Below, one piece after another: positions 25,251 through 34,157 of a stretch of DNA of 64,000 nt. The first letter of the stretch is position 1, and each line of letters starts with the position of its first letter. Under the pieces are notes generated by a model, which was not told the DNA's origin, made no database searches, and saw nothing but the letters and a program-made list of their open reading frames with translations. The position numbers were made by a program, and so were the translations under genes. The DNA is from Xanthobacteraceae bacterium (GTDB taxonomy: Bacteria > Pseudomonadota > Alphaproteobacteria > Rhizobiales > Xanthobacteraceae): contig JALHLQ010000001.1 of NCBI GenBank assembly GCA_022844485.1, positions 372,001-436,000 on the forward strand, given 5' to 3'.

Positions 25251-27005
25251 TCATGACCGATTCGCGGCGCTTTTCTGCAACAATGCTTCGAGCGTCTCCA
25301 ACCGGTCCGCCTCTCCCGGTGGCTTGTCCCAGCGTAGCCGGTTGATCCGCGGGAAACGCATGGCAAGCCCCGACCGGTGGCGGCTCGACCGCTGCAGCCC
25401 TTCGAAGGCGACCTCCAACACAAGTCCCTTGTGAGGCTCGTGCGCCACCTCGCGCACCGGTCCGAAACGGTTGATCGTGTGGTTGCGCACAAAGCGGTCG
25501 ATCTGGCGGAGTTCGTCATCGGTGAAGCCAAAATACGCTTTCCCCACCGGCACGAGCGTCTCGCCGTCCTCGCCATTGGTCCACACACCGAATGTGTAAT
25601 CCGAATAGTAGGACGAGCGTTTGCCGCTGCCGCGCTGGGCATACATCAACACGGCGTCGACCGTGAACGGATCGCGCTTCCACTTCCACCAAAGCCCCTT
25701 TGGCCGCCCCGGCACGTAGGGCGAATCGCGGCGCTTGAGCATGATGCCTTCGACCGCTTCGGCATTATCGCCCGCGCCCGCCGCGAGCGGATTGAGCCGC
25801 GCCGCGGCAAGCTCGTTCCAGGAATCGAACCGCACGAGCGTCGAAAGATCGACGCGCGGTAGCCGATGTCTTGCGAGGAACGCTTCGAGGCGCGCGCGCC
25901 GCTCGAAGAAGGGAAGCGCGCGCAAGTCCTCGCCCGCTTCGATCAGCAGATCATAAGCGCGAAGATGCGCCGGAAATTCCTGCATCAGCCTGTCGCTGAC
26001 GCCTTTGCGGTTCAGCCGCTGTTGCAGCGCATTGAAAGATTCGACGCGTCCTTCTCGCATGACGAGAAGCTCGCCGTCGATGGCGCCGGAAAAATCGAGC
26101 CCCCGCGCGAGATCCGGAAAGCTGTGCGAGATGTCTTCGCCCGTGCGCGAATAAAGTCGCGTCACGCGTCGACCGGTTGCGTCGTGTCCTGACGCGGCCT
26201 GCACGCGGATCCCGTCCCATTTCCATTCCGCGACGTAATCGGCCGGATCGAGCGCGGAGAAATCCGTCTCTTCGATGGCGTGCGCGAGCATGATGGGTCG
26301 AAACGGCGCCGGATCGCCGGTGACCGGCTTGTCCCCCCGGCCCTCGATCCAGGCGAACAGCTCCACATAGGGTGGGGCGAGCCCTGGCCAGATCAACTCC
26401 ACGTCATCGGCCTCCTTGCCGCCGAGCGAGGCGAGTGCGGTCTTCGCCAAGCGCGCCGAGACGCCGACGCGCAGCGCGCCGGTGACCAGCTTGAGCAGCG
26501 CCCAACGCCCGGTTTCGTCCAGCGTGTCGAGCCAGCGCGCGAGCTGTCCCGGCAGTTCCGCCTTGCCGAGCGAGGCGAGCGTCGTGACGATTTCGCTGAG
26601 CGTCGGTGCGTGCTCTGCGGCGGCCGTATCGCGAACGGGCGACGGCCACATCAGCGCGACGGTCTCCGACGTGTCGCCGACGTAGTCGCGCGACATTTGA
26701 AACAGCACGGGGTCGGTGCGCTCGGCGATCAGGGCACGAATGATTCCGGGTTTGGCGTGCTGGAATGACAGCGAGCCCGTGAGGGCGGCCAGCGCGTAGC
26801 CGCGCTCCGGGTCGGGGACCTTGCGAAAATACTCCGCCATCAGTCGCAGTTTGGCGTTGCGCGAATGCTCAAAGGCGAGCCGGTCTAGGAGCGACGCGAA
26901 ACCGTTCAGGTCAGTACCAATTTGCGCGCTGCCCGCCGTACCTTCGATCTCCCCCCTCTCTCCTTGCAGGGGCGGTGCGGAAAGGAGCGTCGACGAAGGA
27001 CTCAC
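25251..27005 (-). CDS. ATP-dependent DNA ligase of the ligase-associated repair cluster
   Basis: 584-residue ATP-dependent ligase, the second ligase typical of alphaproteobacteria (cisplatin-response type). The N-terminal domain begins LNGFASLLDRLAFEHSRNAK; the nucleotidyl-transfer Lys is K262 in EWKWDGIRVQ; later motifs include RLYSRTGEDI, GLWWKWKRDPFTVDAV and KAYFGFTDDEL. The GTG at 27005 overlaps the exonuclease stop (GTGA), suggesting coupling, but the first 30 or so residues (APPLQGERGEIEG) look like translated non-coding DNA and homologs start near LNGFA, where no standard start codon exists. It should seal nicks after processing by the neighbouring nucleases. Confidence 0.9.
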   Translation of the reverse strand: MSPSSTLLSAPPLQGERGEIEGTAGSAQIGTDLNGFASLLDRLAFEHSRNAKLRLMAEYFRKVPDPERGYALAALTGSLSFQHAKPGIIRALIAERTDPVLFQMSRDYVGDTSETVALMWPSPVRDTAAAEHAPTLSEIVTTLASLGKAELPGQLARWLDTLDETGRWALLKLVTGALRVGVSARLAKTALASLGGKEADDVELIWPGLAPPYVELFAWIEGRGDKPVTGDPAPFRPIMLAHAIEETDFSALDPADYVAEWKWDGIRVQAASGHDATGRRVTRLYSRTGEDISHSFPDLARGLDFSGAIDGELLVMREGRVESFNALQQRLNRKGVSDRLMQEFPAHLRAYDLLIEAGEDLRALPFFERRARLEAFLARHRLPRVDLSTLVRFDSWNELAAARLNPLAAGAGDNAEAVEGIMLKRRDSPYVPGRPKGLWWKWKRDPFTVDAVLMYAQRGSGKRSSYYSDYTFGVWTNGEDGETLVPVGKAYFGFTDDELRQIDRFVRNHTINRFGPVREVAHEPHKGLVLEVAFEGLQRSSRHRSGLAMRFPRINRLRWDKPPGEADRLETLEALLQKSAANRS

Positions 27006-28033
27006 GCCGCCACCTCCTCGGCCGCGGCCTCATCGTCCTCATCACCGTAACCGGCGATGTGCAGCGGCCGCGCCCGTATGCCCTGGGTGCCGCACCAATG
27101 GACGAGCGCGTCTTCCTCTCCATGCGTGACCCATACGGTCGGCGCCCCGGTCGCCCGGATCGCTGCGCGCAAGCCGTCCCAGTCGGCATGATCAGAAATG
27201 ACCAACGGCAGCTCGACGCCATGCTGGCGCGCACGGGCGCGCACACGCATCCAGCCGGACGCGAAAGCCGTTACCGGATCGGGAAACCGCCGCGCCCAGA
27301 GGTCTTTCAGCACATGCGGGGGCGCGAGCACGATGGCGCCCGCAAGCTCCGGTTTCTGCGCCTCCCGCGCAAGCCGAATGTCCCCCAGCGAGATACCGCG
27401 TGAGGCGTAGTAGCGCGTGATCGGGGCGAGCGCGCCATGGAGGTAGATCGGCGGCTCGTATCCGGCCTGACGGATCAGCGCGATGACCCGCTGGGCCTTG
27501 CCGAGCGAATAGGCGCCGACGAGATGTACGCGTTCGGGGAAGAGCGCCACGGAATGCAGGAGCTTGGCAACTTCCGTCTCGGCATCGGGATGGCGAAAAA
27601 CCGGCAAGCTGAACGTCGCCTCCGAAATGAACACGTCGCAGGCGATCGGTTCGAACGGCGCGCAGGTCGGATCCTCCACGTCCTTGTAGTCGCCGGACGC
27701 GACGATCCGGCAACTCCCGCTTTCCACGCAGATTTGCGCCGAGCCAAGAACATGGCCGGCCGGATGAAACGTCGCCGTGACGGTTCCGAACCGGACCGTC
27801 TCGCCGTAATGAATTTCCTGCGTCGAGCCCGCGAAATCCGGCCCGTAGCGCACGCGCATGAGGTCGAGCGTTTCGCGCGTCGCAAGCACGGCACCATGGC
27901 CGGCCCGTGCATGGTCCGAATGAGCATGCGTGATCAGCGCGCGCGTGACCGGCCGCACCGGGTCGATATAGAAATCGCCGTCAGGACAGCACAGTCCATC
28001 GGGCATCGGCTTGAGCAGGTCTTCCGCGCGCAT
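27002..28033 (-). CDS. Ligase-associated MBL-fold DNA exonuclease
   Basis: 343-residue metallo-beta-lactamase/beta-CASP protein. The family N-terminus MRAEDLLKPMPDGLCCPDGD is followed by the metal motif THAHSDHARAG, then SGDYKDVEDP, ISEATFSLP and the late VISDHADWDGL. Relatives are exonucleases encoded beside ATP-dependent ligase, Lhr-like helicase and PdeM. I chose the ATG at 28033 by homology; an ATG at 28057 adds eight residues, and neither has a strong Shine-Dalgarno. Its stop overlaps the ligase GTG. It is divergent from the TPR methyltransferase. Confidence 0.88.
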   Translation of the reverse strand: MRAEDLLKPMPDGLCCPDGDFYIDPVRPVTRALITHAHSDHARAGHGAVLATRETLDLMRVRYGPDFAGSTQEIHYGETVRFGTVTATFHPAGHVLGSAQICVESGSCRIVASGDYKDVEDPTCAPFEPIACDVFISEATFSLPVFRHPDAETEVAKLLHSVALFPERVHLVGAYSLGKAQRVIALIRQAGYEPPIYLHGALAPITRYYASRGISLGDIRLAREAQKPELAGAIVLAPPHVLKDLWARRFPDPVTAFASGWMRVRARARQHGVELPLVISDHADWDGLRAAIRATGAPTVWVTHGEEDALVHWCGTQGIRARPLHIAGYGDEDDEAAAEEVAA

Positions 28034-28075
28034 GGCCTTGAGATAGGTGCTAAGCATCGGTTCACAAAGGAACTT

Positions 28076-29005
28076 ATGACAACGCCCGTCTTCCTCTCCT
28101 CCGGCAATCTCATCGCCGACCGCCGCTACGCCTTCGCACGCGAGCTGACCGCCCGCGGCGATGTTGCCGCCGCCGCGGACCTGCTGGCGCAAACGTTGGA
28201 ACTGGCGCCGCGTTTCACGGCGGCCTGGTTTGCGCTCGGCAAAGCGCGTGAGCTGCTGGATGACCGCGAAGGGGCGTTGGCGGCGTTTCGCAAGGCGCTT
28301 GCTGGTGATCCCGAGGATCGTCACGGCGCGGCGCTCCGTCTCGCCCGTCTTGGCGGGCTTGACCCGGCGGGGGCGATGTCGCCGGCATATGTGCAGAGTC
28401 TCTTCGATCAGTACGCGTCGCGTTTCGACGGGGAGCTGACAAAGAGGCTGAACTACCGCGCGCCGGCGCTTCTGCGCTGCGCCCTGATGCAGGCCGCCGA
28501 GGCGCAAGGCCGGCCATTGCGCTTTCGCCGTGCGCTCGATCTCGGCTGCGGCACCGGGCTGATGGGCGAAGCGCTGCACGACATTTGCGATACACTTGTC
28601 GGCGTCGATCTGTCCCCGGCCATGATCGAGCAGGCGCGCCGCAAGAGCCTGTATGCGAAACTGGCCATCGGCGACCTCAAGGAATTCCTGGCGCGCGATG
28701 ATGTCAACGGCTTCGATCTCGTGGTCGCCGCCGACGTGCTCGTCTATGTGGCGGATCTGGCGCCGGTCTTCGCCGGCGTCTCGCGCAGGCTCGAGCCGGA
28801 GGGTTCGTTCGCCTTCACACTCGAGACGCATGCGGGGGAGGGCGTCGTCCTCGGCGAAAAGCTGCGCTACGCTCACGCGGCCCCCTACCTGCGCGAGCAA
28901 ACGGCGCGCTGGGGATTTTCACTTGTCGCGCTGGCGCAAACGTCCTCTCGCACCGAAAATGGAGTCCCTGTTCCCGGACTCCTTGCTGTGGCCAGGCGCG
29001 GCTGA
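28076..29005 (+). CDS. TPR-containing class I methyltransferase
   Basis: 309 residues: tetratricopeptide-like helices in roughly residues 17-83 (AADLLAQTLELAPRFTAAW, then ALAAFRKALAGDPED) followed by a Rossmann SAM domain with ALDLGCGTGLMGEAL near residue 155, VGVDLSPAMIEQAR and VVAADVLVYVADL. This is the DREV-like arrangement; the substrate is unknown. The ATG at 28076 follows AAGGA at 5 nt. It sits inside the DNA repair cluster, between the divergent exonuclease and the helicase, 44 nt before the latter. Confidence 0.85.
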   Translation: MTTPVFLSSGNLIADRRYAFARELTARGDVAAAADLLAQTLELAPRFTAAWFALGKARELLDDREGALAAFRKALAGDPEDRHGAALRLARLGGLDPAGAMSPAYVQSLFDQYASRFDGELTKRLNYRAPALLRCALMQAAEAQGRPLRFRRALDLGCGTGLMGEALHDICDTLVGVDLSPAMIEQARRKSLYAKLAIGDLKEFLARDDVNGFDLVVAADVLVYVADLAPVFAGVSRRLEPEGSFAFTLETHAGEGVVLGEKLRYAHAAPYLREQTARWGFSLVALAQTSSRTENGVPVPGLLAVARRG

Positions 29006-29049
29006 ACCTTTGCCTCGAAGCCGCCGAACAGAATCGTTAGATTCCACAA

Positions 29050-31608
29050 GTGAGCATTATCGAGGCCGATAGCGCTGCCCCCTTGCAGCTGCCCGAACCG
29101 TTCCGGCGCTGGTTCGCCTCGCGGGGCTGGACGCCGCGCGCCCATCAATTGGAGCTCTTGGCAAAGGCGCGCGTCAGCCGCTCCACGCTTCTGATCGCAC
29201 CGACCGGCGCCGGCAAGACGCTTGCCGGATTTCTGCCAATGCTTGTGGAGCTGAGCGGAATTGGTTTCGAACCCGTCCTGCAGGGGACGGCTCTCCACAC
29301 CCTCTACGTTTCTCCGCTGAAGGCGCTCGCAGTCGATGTCGCCCGCAATCTGGAACGGCCTGTCGCCGAGATGGGACTGCCCATCCGGATCGAGACGCGC
29401 ACGGGAGACACGCCCGTTTCGAGGCGCCAGCGCCAGCGCCGCTACCCGCCCGACATTCTGATGACGACGCCGGAGCAGCTTGCGCTGCTGCTCGCCTCCC
29501 CCGACGGTCCGTTTCTTTTCGGCGGTCTTCGCCGCGTCGTCCTTGACGAGCTCCATGCCCTGGTGACGTCCAAGCGCGGCGATCTGCTATCGCTAAATCT
29601 GTCGCGCCTGTTCACGCTGGCGCCGAACCTCGTCAGTGTCGGACTGTCCGCAACCGTCGCCGAACCGCTCGAGCTTGCGCGTTTCCTCGTGCCACAGCCC
29701 GCAGGCGCCACCGCTCGCGCCGATCTGGTCATAGCCGAGGGCGGCGCGCCGGCGCAGGTCGCCATGCTCGACACTCGAGAGCAGCTTCCCTGGGCCGGTC
29801 ACTCGGCACGCCACGCGCTTCCCGAGATTTATGATCTGATCGCGCGCCATCGCACGACCCTGGTCTTCGTCAATACGCGGAGCCAGGCGGAGATGCTGTT
29901 TCAGGAGCTGTGGCGGATGAACGATGACGGTCTCGCCATCGCGCTCCACCATGGCTCGCTCGACGTGACGCAGCGCCGCAAGGTCGAAGCGGCGATGTCT
30001 GCCGGCAGCTTGCGCGCGGTCGTCTGCACCTCTTCTCTCGATCTCGGCATTGACTGGGGCGACATCGATCTCGTCGTCAATGTCGGCGCGCCCAAAGGGG
30101 CCTCACGCATCACCCAGCGCATCGGTCGCGCCAACCACCGTCTGGACGAGCCGTCCTGCGCGGTGCTGATCCCGGCAAACCGATTCGAAGTTCTCGAGTG
30201 CCATGCGGCCATCGACGCCATCGCCGAAGGTGCGCAGGACACGCCGCCCCTGCGCACCGGGTCGCTCGACGTGTTGGCGCAGCACGTGCTCGGCACGGCT
30301 TGCGGCGATCCATTCGACGCGGACGCGCTCTATGCGGAAGTGAGGAGCGCAGTGCCCTATGCCGAGCTTGCGAGAAAAGACTTCGACGATGTCATCGACT
30401 TTGTCGCAACCGGCGGCTATGCGCTGCAAAGCTACGAACGCTTCGCCAAGATCAAGCTCGATAAGAACGGCCGCTGGCGGATCACGCATCCGCGCGTCGC
30501 CCAGCGTTACCGGCTGAACGTCGGCACGATCGTCGAAGCGTCGATGCTCAAGGTCCGACTTGTGCGCTCGCGTGGCCGAAGCACGGGACCCGCCGGGCTG
30601 ATCGCTCGCGGGGGGCGCATTCTCGGTGAGATCGAAGAGGGCTTCATCGAAGGCCTGCTGATCGGTGACACCTTCGTCTTTGCCGGCGAAATCCTCAAAT
30701 ACGAGGCGCTGGTGGAAGACGAAGTTTATGTTTCGCGGACAACGGCCACCGATCCGAAAGTCCCCTCCTATGCCGGCGGAAAGTTTCCGCTTTCGACCTA
30801 TCTTGCCGAGCGGGTGCGGGCGCTTCTTGCCGACCCGCAAAGCTGGCGTGGATTGCCGGAACAGGTCTGTGAGTGGCTCGATCTTCAGGCCGACCGTTCG
30901 TGCGTTCCTGCGCGCCACGAATTGTTGGTCGAGACCTTTCCGCGCGCGGCAAAGCATTTTCTCGTTTGCTACCCCTTTGAAGGCCGGCTCGCGCACCAGA
31001 CGCTAGGCATGCTGCTGACCCGGCGGCTCGAGCGCGCGCGTTGCCGACCGCTCGGCTTTGTCGCCAATGAATATGCGCTGGCTGTTTGGGGCCTTGCTGA
31101 TCTCAGCCGCGGGATCGGGCGCGGCGAGCTGTCGCTCGCGGAGCTCTTCGATGAAGACATGCTGGGCGACGATCTCGAAGCCTGGCTCGCGGAATCCGCG
31201 CTCATGAAACGCACGTTTCGCCAATGCGCGATGATCGCCGGGCTGATCGAGCGCCGCTTTCCCGGCAAAGAGAAATCACGACGTCAGATGACGGTCTCGA
31301 CCGATCTCGTCTACGACGTGCTCCGCAAGCATCAGCCTGATCACGTGCTGCTTCGCGCCGCCCGCCTCGACACCGCGGCAGGACTCCTCGACATTCGCCG
31401 TCTCGCCGCAATGCTCTCGCGCATCAAGGGGCGAATCGTCCATAACCCGCTCGATCGGGTGTCACCGATGGCCGTGCCTGTCATGCTCGAAATCGGCATT
31501 GAGCCTGTTTACGGCGAGGCTCACGACGTGCTTCTTGCGGAAGCTGCGGCGGATTTGGTGAAGGAGGCGCTGGGTGGACGGGAGCGAGTGGACGCAGGTA
31601 TCGGGTGA
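29050..31608 (+). CDS. Ligase-associated Lhr-like DEXH helicase
   Basis: 852-residue superfamily 2 helicase. Walker A APTGAGKT near residue 50, DELH box in VVLDELHALVTSKRG, motif III LSATV, strand-transfer motif LDLGIDWGDIDLVVNVGAP and QRIGRANHR (motif VI), then a winged-helix and Lhr-type C-terminal region. Family members unwind DNA or RNA 3'-5' and are co-inherited with PdeM, the MBL exonuclease and the ATP ligase in DNA damage response clusters. GTG start at 29050. Its last 35 nt overlap pdeM. Confidence 0.93.
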   Translation: MSIIEADSAAPLQLPEPFRRWFASRGWTPRAHQLELLAKARVSRSTLLIAPTGAGKTLAGFLPMLVELSGIGFEPVLQGTALHTLYVSPLKALAVDVARNLERPVAEMGLPIRIETRTGDTPVSRRQRQRRYPPDILMTTPEQLALLLASPDGPFLFGGLRRVVLDELHALVTSKRGDLLSLNLSRLFTLAPNLVSVGLSATVAEPLELARFLVPQPAGATARADLVIAEGGAPAQVAMLDTREQLPWAGHSARHALPEIYDLIARHRTTLVFVNTRSQAEMLFQELWRMNDDGLAIALHHGSLDVTQRRKVEAAMSAGSLRAVVCTSSLDLGIDWGDIDLVVNVGAPKGASRITQRIGRANHRLDEPSCAVLIPANRFEVLECHAAIDAIAEGAQDTPPLRTGSLDVLAQHVLGTACGDPFDADALYAEVRSAVPYAELARKDFDDVIDFVATGGYALQSYERFAKIKLDKNGRWRITHPRVAQRYRLNVGTIVEASMLKVRLVRSRGRSTGPAGLIARGGRILGEIEEGFIEGLLIGDTFVFAGEILKYEALVEDEVYVSRTTATDPKVPSYAGGKFPLSTYLAERVRALLADPQSWRGLPEQVCEWLDLQADRSCVPARHELLVETFPRAAKHFLVCYPFEGRLAHQTLGMLLTRRLERARCRPLGFVANEYALAVWGLADLSRGIGRGELSLAELFDEDMLGDDLEAWLAESALMKRTFRQCAMIAGLIERRFPGKEKSRRQMTVSTDLVYDVLRKHQPDHVLLRAARLDTAAGLLDIRRLAAMLSRIKGRIVHNPLDRVSPMAVPVMLEIGIEPVYGEAHDVLLAEAAADLVKEALGGRERVDAGIG

Positions 31609-32308
31609 CGCCCGCCATCCGCAGCCGAGAGGCGAGTCTTTCCGCATCGCCGAGGCCGAACTCCTGGCCGATCCTGCAGGTATATTGTTTTGGCCGCACG
31701 AGCGCACGCTGATCGTCTCCGATCTGCATTTGGAGAAAGGCTCGAGCTTCGCCACGCGGGGCACGCTGCTGCCGCCCTACGATACGGCTGCGACGCTGGC
31801 GCGACTCGCAGCCGTCATCGCCCGCTATGCTCCTCGCGCGGTCGTCGCGCTCGGCGACAATTTTCACGACGGCGGTGGACCGGCGCGGCTCGTTAATTCC
31901 GATCGCGCCGCGATTGCATCGCTCCAGCAGGGGCGGGATTGGATCTGGATCACCGGAAATCACGATCCCGAGCCAGCCGACGGAATTGGCGGCTGCTTTG
32001 CCGATACCTTGACCTTGGGCCCGCTCGTGTTCCGCCACAGGGCGAGCGCACGAAATCCCGAGGGCGAAATTGCGGGGCACCTGCATCCGGTGGCGCGGGT
32101 TAGCCATCGCGGGCGCACCGTGTCCCGGCGTTGCTTTGTCGGCGACGGACGCCGCGCGGTGATGCCTGCCTTTGGGGCCTACACGGGCGGTCTGTGCATC
32201 CGTCACCGCGCCTTCGCGGAACTGTTTGGCTCTCTGAGTTACACGGCGCACATGCTGGGCTCGCACCAGATCTATGCGATTGCGGCTGCGCGCTGTTTGG
32301 CCGCGTGA
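31574..32308 (+). CDS. pdeM: Ligase-associated metallophosphatase endonuclease PdeM
   Basis: 244-residue calcineurin-like phosphoesterase. Metal motifs are all present: VSDLHLEKG, GDNFHDGG, ITGNHDPE and GHLHPVAR. The family acts as a DNA endonuclease in the ligase-associated DNA damage response. The GTG at 31574 lies within the helicase gene, preceded by AAGGAGG at 7 nt, a classic coupled start. Convergent with the TIGR02186 gene. Confidence 0.92.
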   Translation: MDGSEWTQVSGDARHPQPRGESFRIAEAELLADPAGILFWPHERTLIVSDLHLEKGSSFATRGTLLPPYDTAATLARLAAVIARYAPRAVVALGDNFHDGGGPARLVNSDRAAIASLQQGRDWIWITGNHDPEPADGIGGCFADTLTLGPLVFRHRASARNPEGEIAGHLHPVARVSHRGRTVSRRCFVGDGRRAVMPAFGAYTGGLCIRHRAFAELFGSLSYTAHMLGSHQIYAIAAARCLAA

Positions 32309-32329
32309 ACGGCGCGCCGATCAGCCGCG

Positions 32330-33109
32330 CTAATCCCGCCGGAACATGAACGCCGCGAGCCACCCGGTCGCAAGCGCCATGGCGACGGTCGCAAGCCCGT
32401 AGAGAAGCCCATGCTCGCGGGCGGCGGTGGCGACGAACTGCTCGAACCCGACCTTGACGATCTCAATGGCGGTGGTCTCGCGCGCCAGCAACGCCCCGTC
32501 GGCAAAAAGCTTCACGTCGACCTCATAGAGGCCGTCCGGCACATTGGCCGGCAGCGTCACGGACGTTCGAAACAAGGACGGGGTGAGGAAGGTCACCGCG
32601 TTCAGGTCCTCGCGGAAAAGCCCCTGTTCACGCATCAGGCGCAGAAACGATGAGCGAAACGGATCCTCCGGCCCGACATCGGCGACGTCTCCTTCGATCT
32701 GCTGCGGAAGAACGATGTTGGACAAGCCGAGTTGCAATCGGCGGCGCGTCAGCCGGTCTGCGATCTGTTCCACCGGGCGGTTACCGAGCACGGCCAGATA
32801 GCCCGGAGTGTCGACGAACGTGCGCGAATCCACGTTTACCCACACGCCGAGCACGCGCGCCTTGCGCCGGGTGACCAGCGTGCTGCCCGGACCGCGCACT
32901 GTCACGACAATGTCGTAGCCGCCCGCGCGTGACACCGTGGCCGCATCACGTTCCACGCTGCCGAAAAGCAGCAGCTCCGCGCCGGTGAAGTTGGACGTGA
33001 TCTGCACGAGATGCGTGGAGAGCGAAACGATCAGGCGTTCGGCAAAAACGTTCGTGGGGGTCAAAACGAACGCGGCAATCGCAATCGCCCGAGCGTGCCA
33101 TCGTATCAC
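32330..33109 (-). CDS. TIGR02186 family membrane-anchored protein
   Basis: 259 residues with a signal/anchor (AIAIAAFVLTPTNVFAERL), a periplasmic region (LIVSLSTHLVQITSNFTGAE, LLFGSVE) and a C-terminal helix (LYGLATVAMALATGWLAAFM) ending in a short basic tail. It is a conserved alphaproteobacterial family of unknown function, usually paired with a TauE/SafE-type exporter, as here. The GTG start overlaps the exporter stop in GTGA. A role in assembling or gating the exporter is only an inference from that pairing. Confidence 0.8.
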   Translation of the reverse strand: MIRWHARAIAIAAFVLTPTNVFAERLIVSLSTHLVQITSNFTGAELLLFGSVERDAATVSRAGGYDIVVTVRGPGSTLVTRRKARVLGVWVNVDSRTFVDTPGYLAVLGNRPVEQIADRLTRRRLQLGLSNIVLPQQIEGDVADVGPEDPFRSSFLRLMREQGLFREDLNAVTFLTPSLFRTSVTLPANVPDGLYEVDVKLFADGALLARETTAIEIVKVGFEQFVATAAREHGLLYGLATVAMALATGWLAAFMFRRD

Positions 33110-34029
33110 TGGCGCTCCTCCATCCGCACGGAAAAGAGATCGGGTGGACGCACGACGAGGTCGAAAGCAAACCGCAGGCCCACCGCAAGCACCAGCAATC
33201 CAAGCAGAAGACGAAGCTGCTCCGCCCGCATGCGCTGTCCCGCGCGCGCCCCGAACTGCGCTCCGGTCACACCCCCGATCATCAAAATCAGTGCGAGAAC
33301 GGCATCCACCAGATGGTTTGTCGCCGCATGCATGAGCGTCGCAAAGGCCATGGTGACGAGGGTCAGCACCATGGAGGTCCCGATCACGACATTGGTTGGC
33401 ACACGCATCAGATAGATAAGCGCCGGAACGAGCAGGAAGCCGCCGCCGATCCCCATCAGGGCGCCGAGAAATCCGATCACGAGCCCGATGCCCCAGACCG
33501 GGATGACCGACACGTAGATCTTCGATTGCTTGAATCGGAATTTGAGCGGCAGGCCATGAAACCAGGTATGCGAACCTGGACGGCGCGACGCCGCCGGGGT
33601 CCCGCGCCAGTTGCGGAACATCGCGCGCAGGCCCTCGCTGATCATCAGCACACCAACGATGCTGAGCAGCGTCACGTAAGACAGACCGATGGCGAGATCG
33701 AGCTGACCAAGCTGCCGAAGCACCGTGAATAGCCAGACTCCGAGCGTCGTTCCGACCAACCCCCCGACCAGCAGCATCGCCGCAAGGGCAGGATCGAGCG
33801 CCCGCCGCCTCCAATAGTTGAGCGCGCCTGAAAATGACGACGCGGCGATATGCGTCGTGACGCTTGCGACCGCCACCGCCGGCGCGATGCCGACAAAGAT
33901 CAGGAGCGGCGTCATCAAGAACCCGCCGCCCACGCCGAACATGCCTGAGATGAACCCAACGGCGAGCCCCATCGCCAGCACGAGCAGCACATTGACTGAG
34001 AGTTCAGCGATGGGCAGATAAACTTGCAC
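33106..34029 (-). CDS. TSUP/TauE-SafE family anion exporter
   Basis: 307-residue polytopic membrane protein with the internal repeat of the family: GFISGMFGVGGGFLMTPLLI in the first half and GFLGALMGIGGGFLLVPALI in the second. Members move sulfite, sulfonates or related anions across the inner membrane. GTG start at 34029. It forms a two-gene unit with the TIGR02186 gene. Confidence 0.9.
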   Translation of the reverse strand: MQVYLPIAELSVNVLLVLAMGLAVGFISGMFGVGGGFLMTPLLIFVGIAPAVAVASVTTHIAASSFSGALNYWRRRALDPALAAMLLVGGLVGTTLGVWLFTVLRQLGQLDLAIGLSYVTLLSIVGVLMISEGLRAMFRNWRGTPAASRRPGSHTWFHGLPLKFRFKQSKIYVSVIPVWGIGLVIGFLGALMGIGGGFLLVPALIYLMRVPTNVVIGTSMVLTLVTMAFATLMHAATNHLVDAVLALILMIGGVTGAQFGARAGQRMRAEQLRLLLGLLVLAVGLRFAFDLVVRPPDLFSVRMEERQ

Positions 34030-34157
34030 GAACCGTTCCGATTGTGCGTGGCGGTGTGATCCGCGGCGGGCGGGACAGGCTCAGCATAACGCGATTTCTG
34101 CCGACACGGACACACAGAAACGCGTGAACCGAAGCATTGCTCTGCGGCTGCGGCTTC

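Noticed and set aside
28058..28900. N-terminal extension of the MBL exonuclease frame through the methyltransferase
   Set aside because: Antisense to the TPR methyltransferase; the exonuclease family start is at MRAEDLL.
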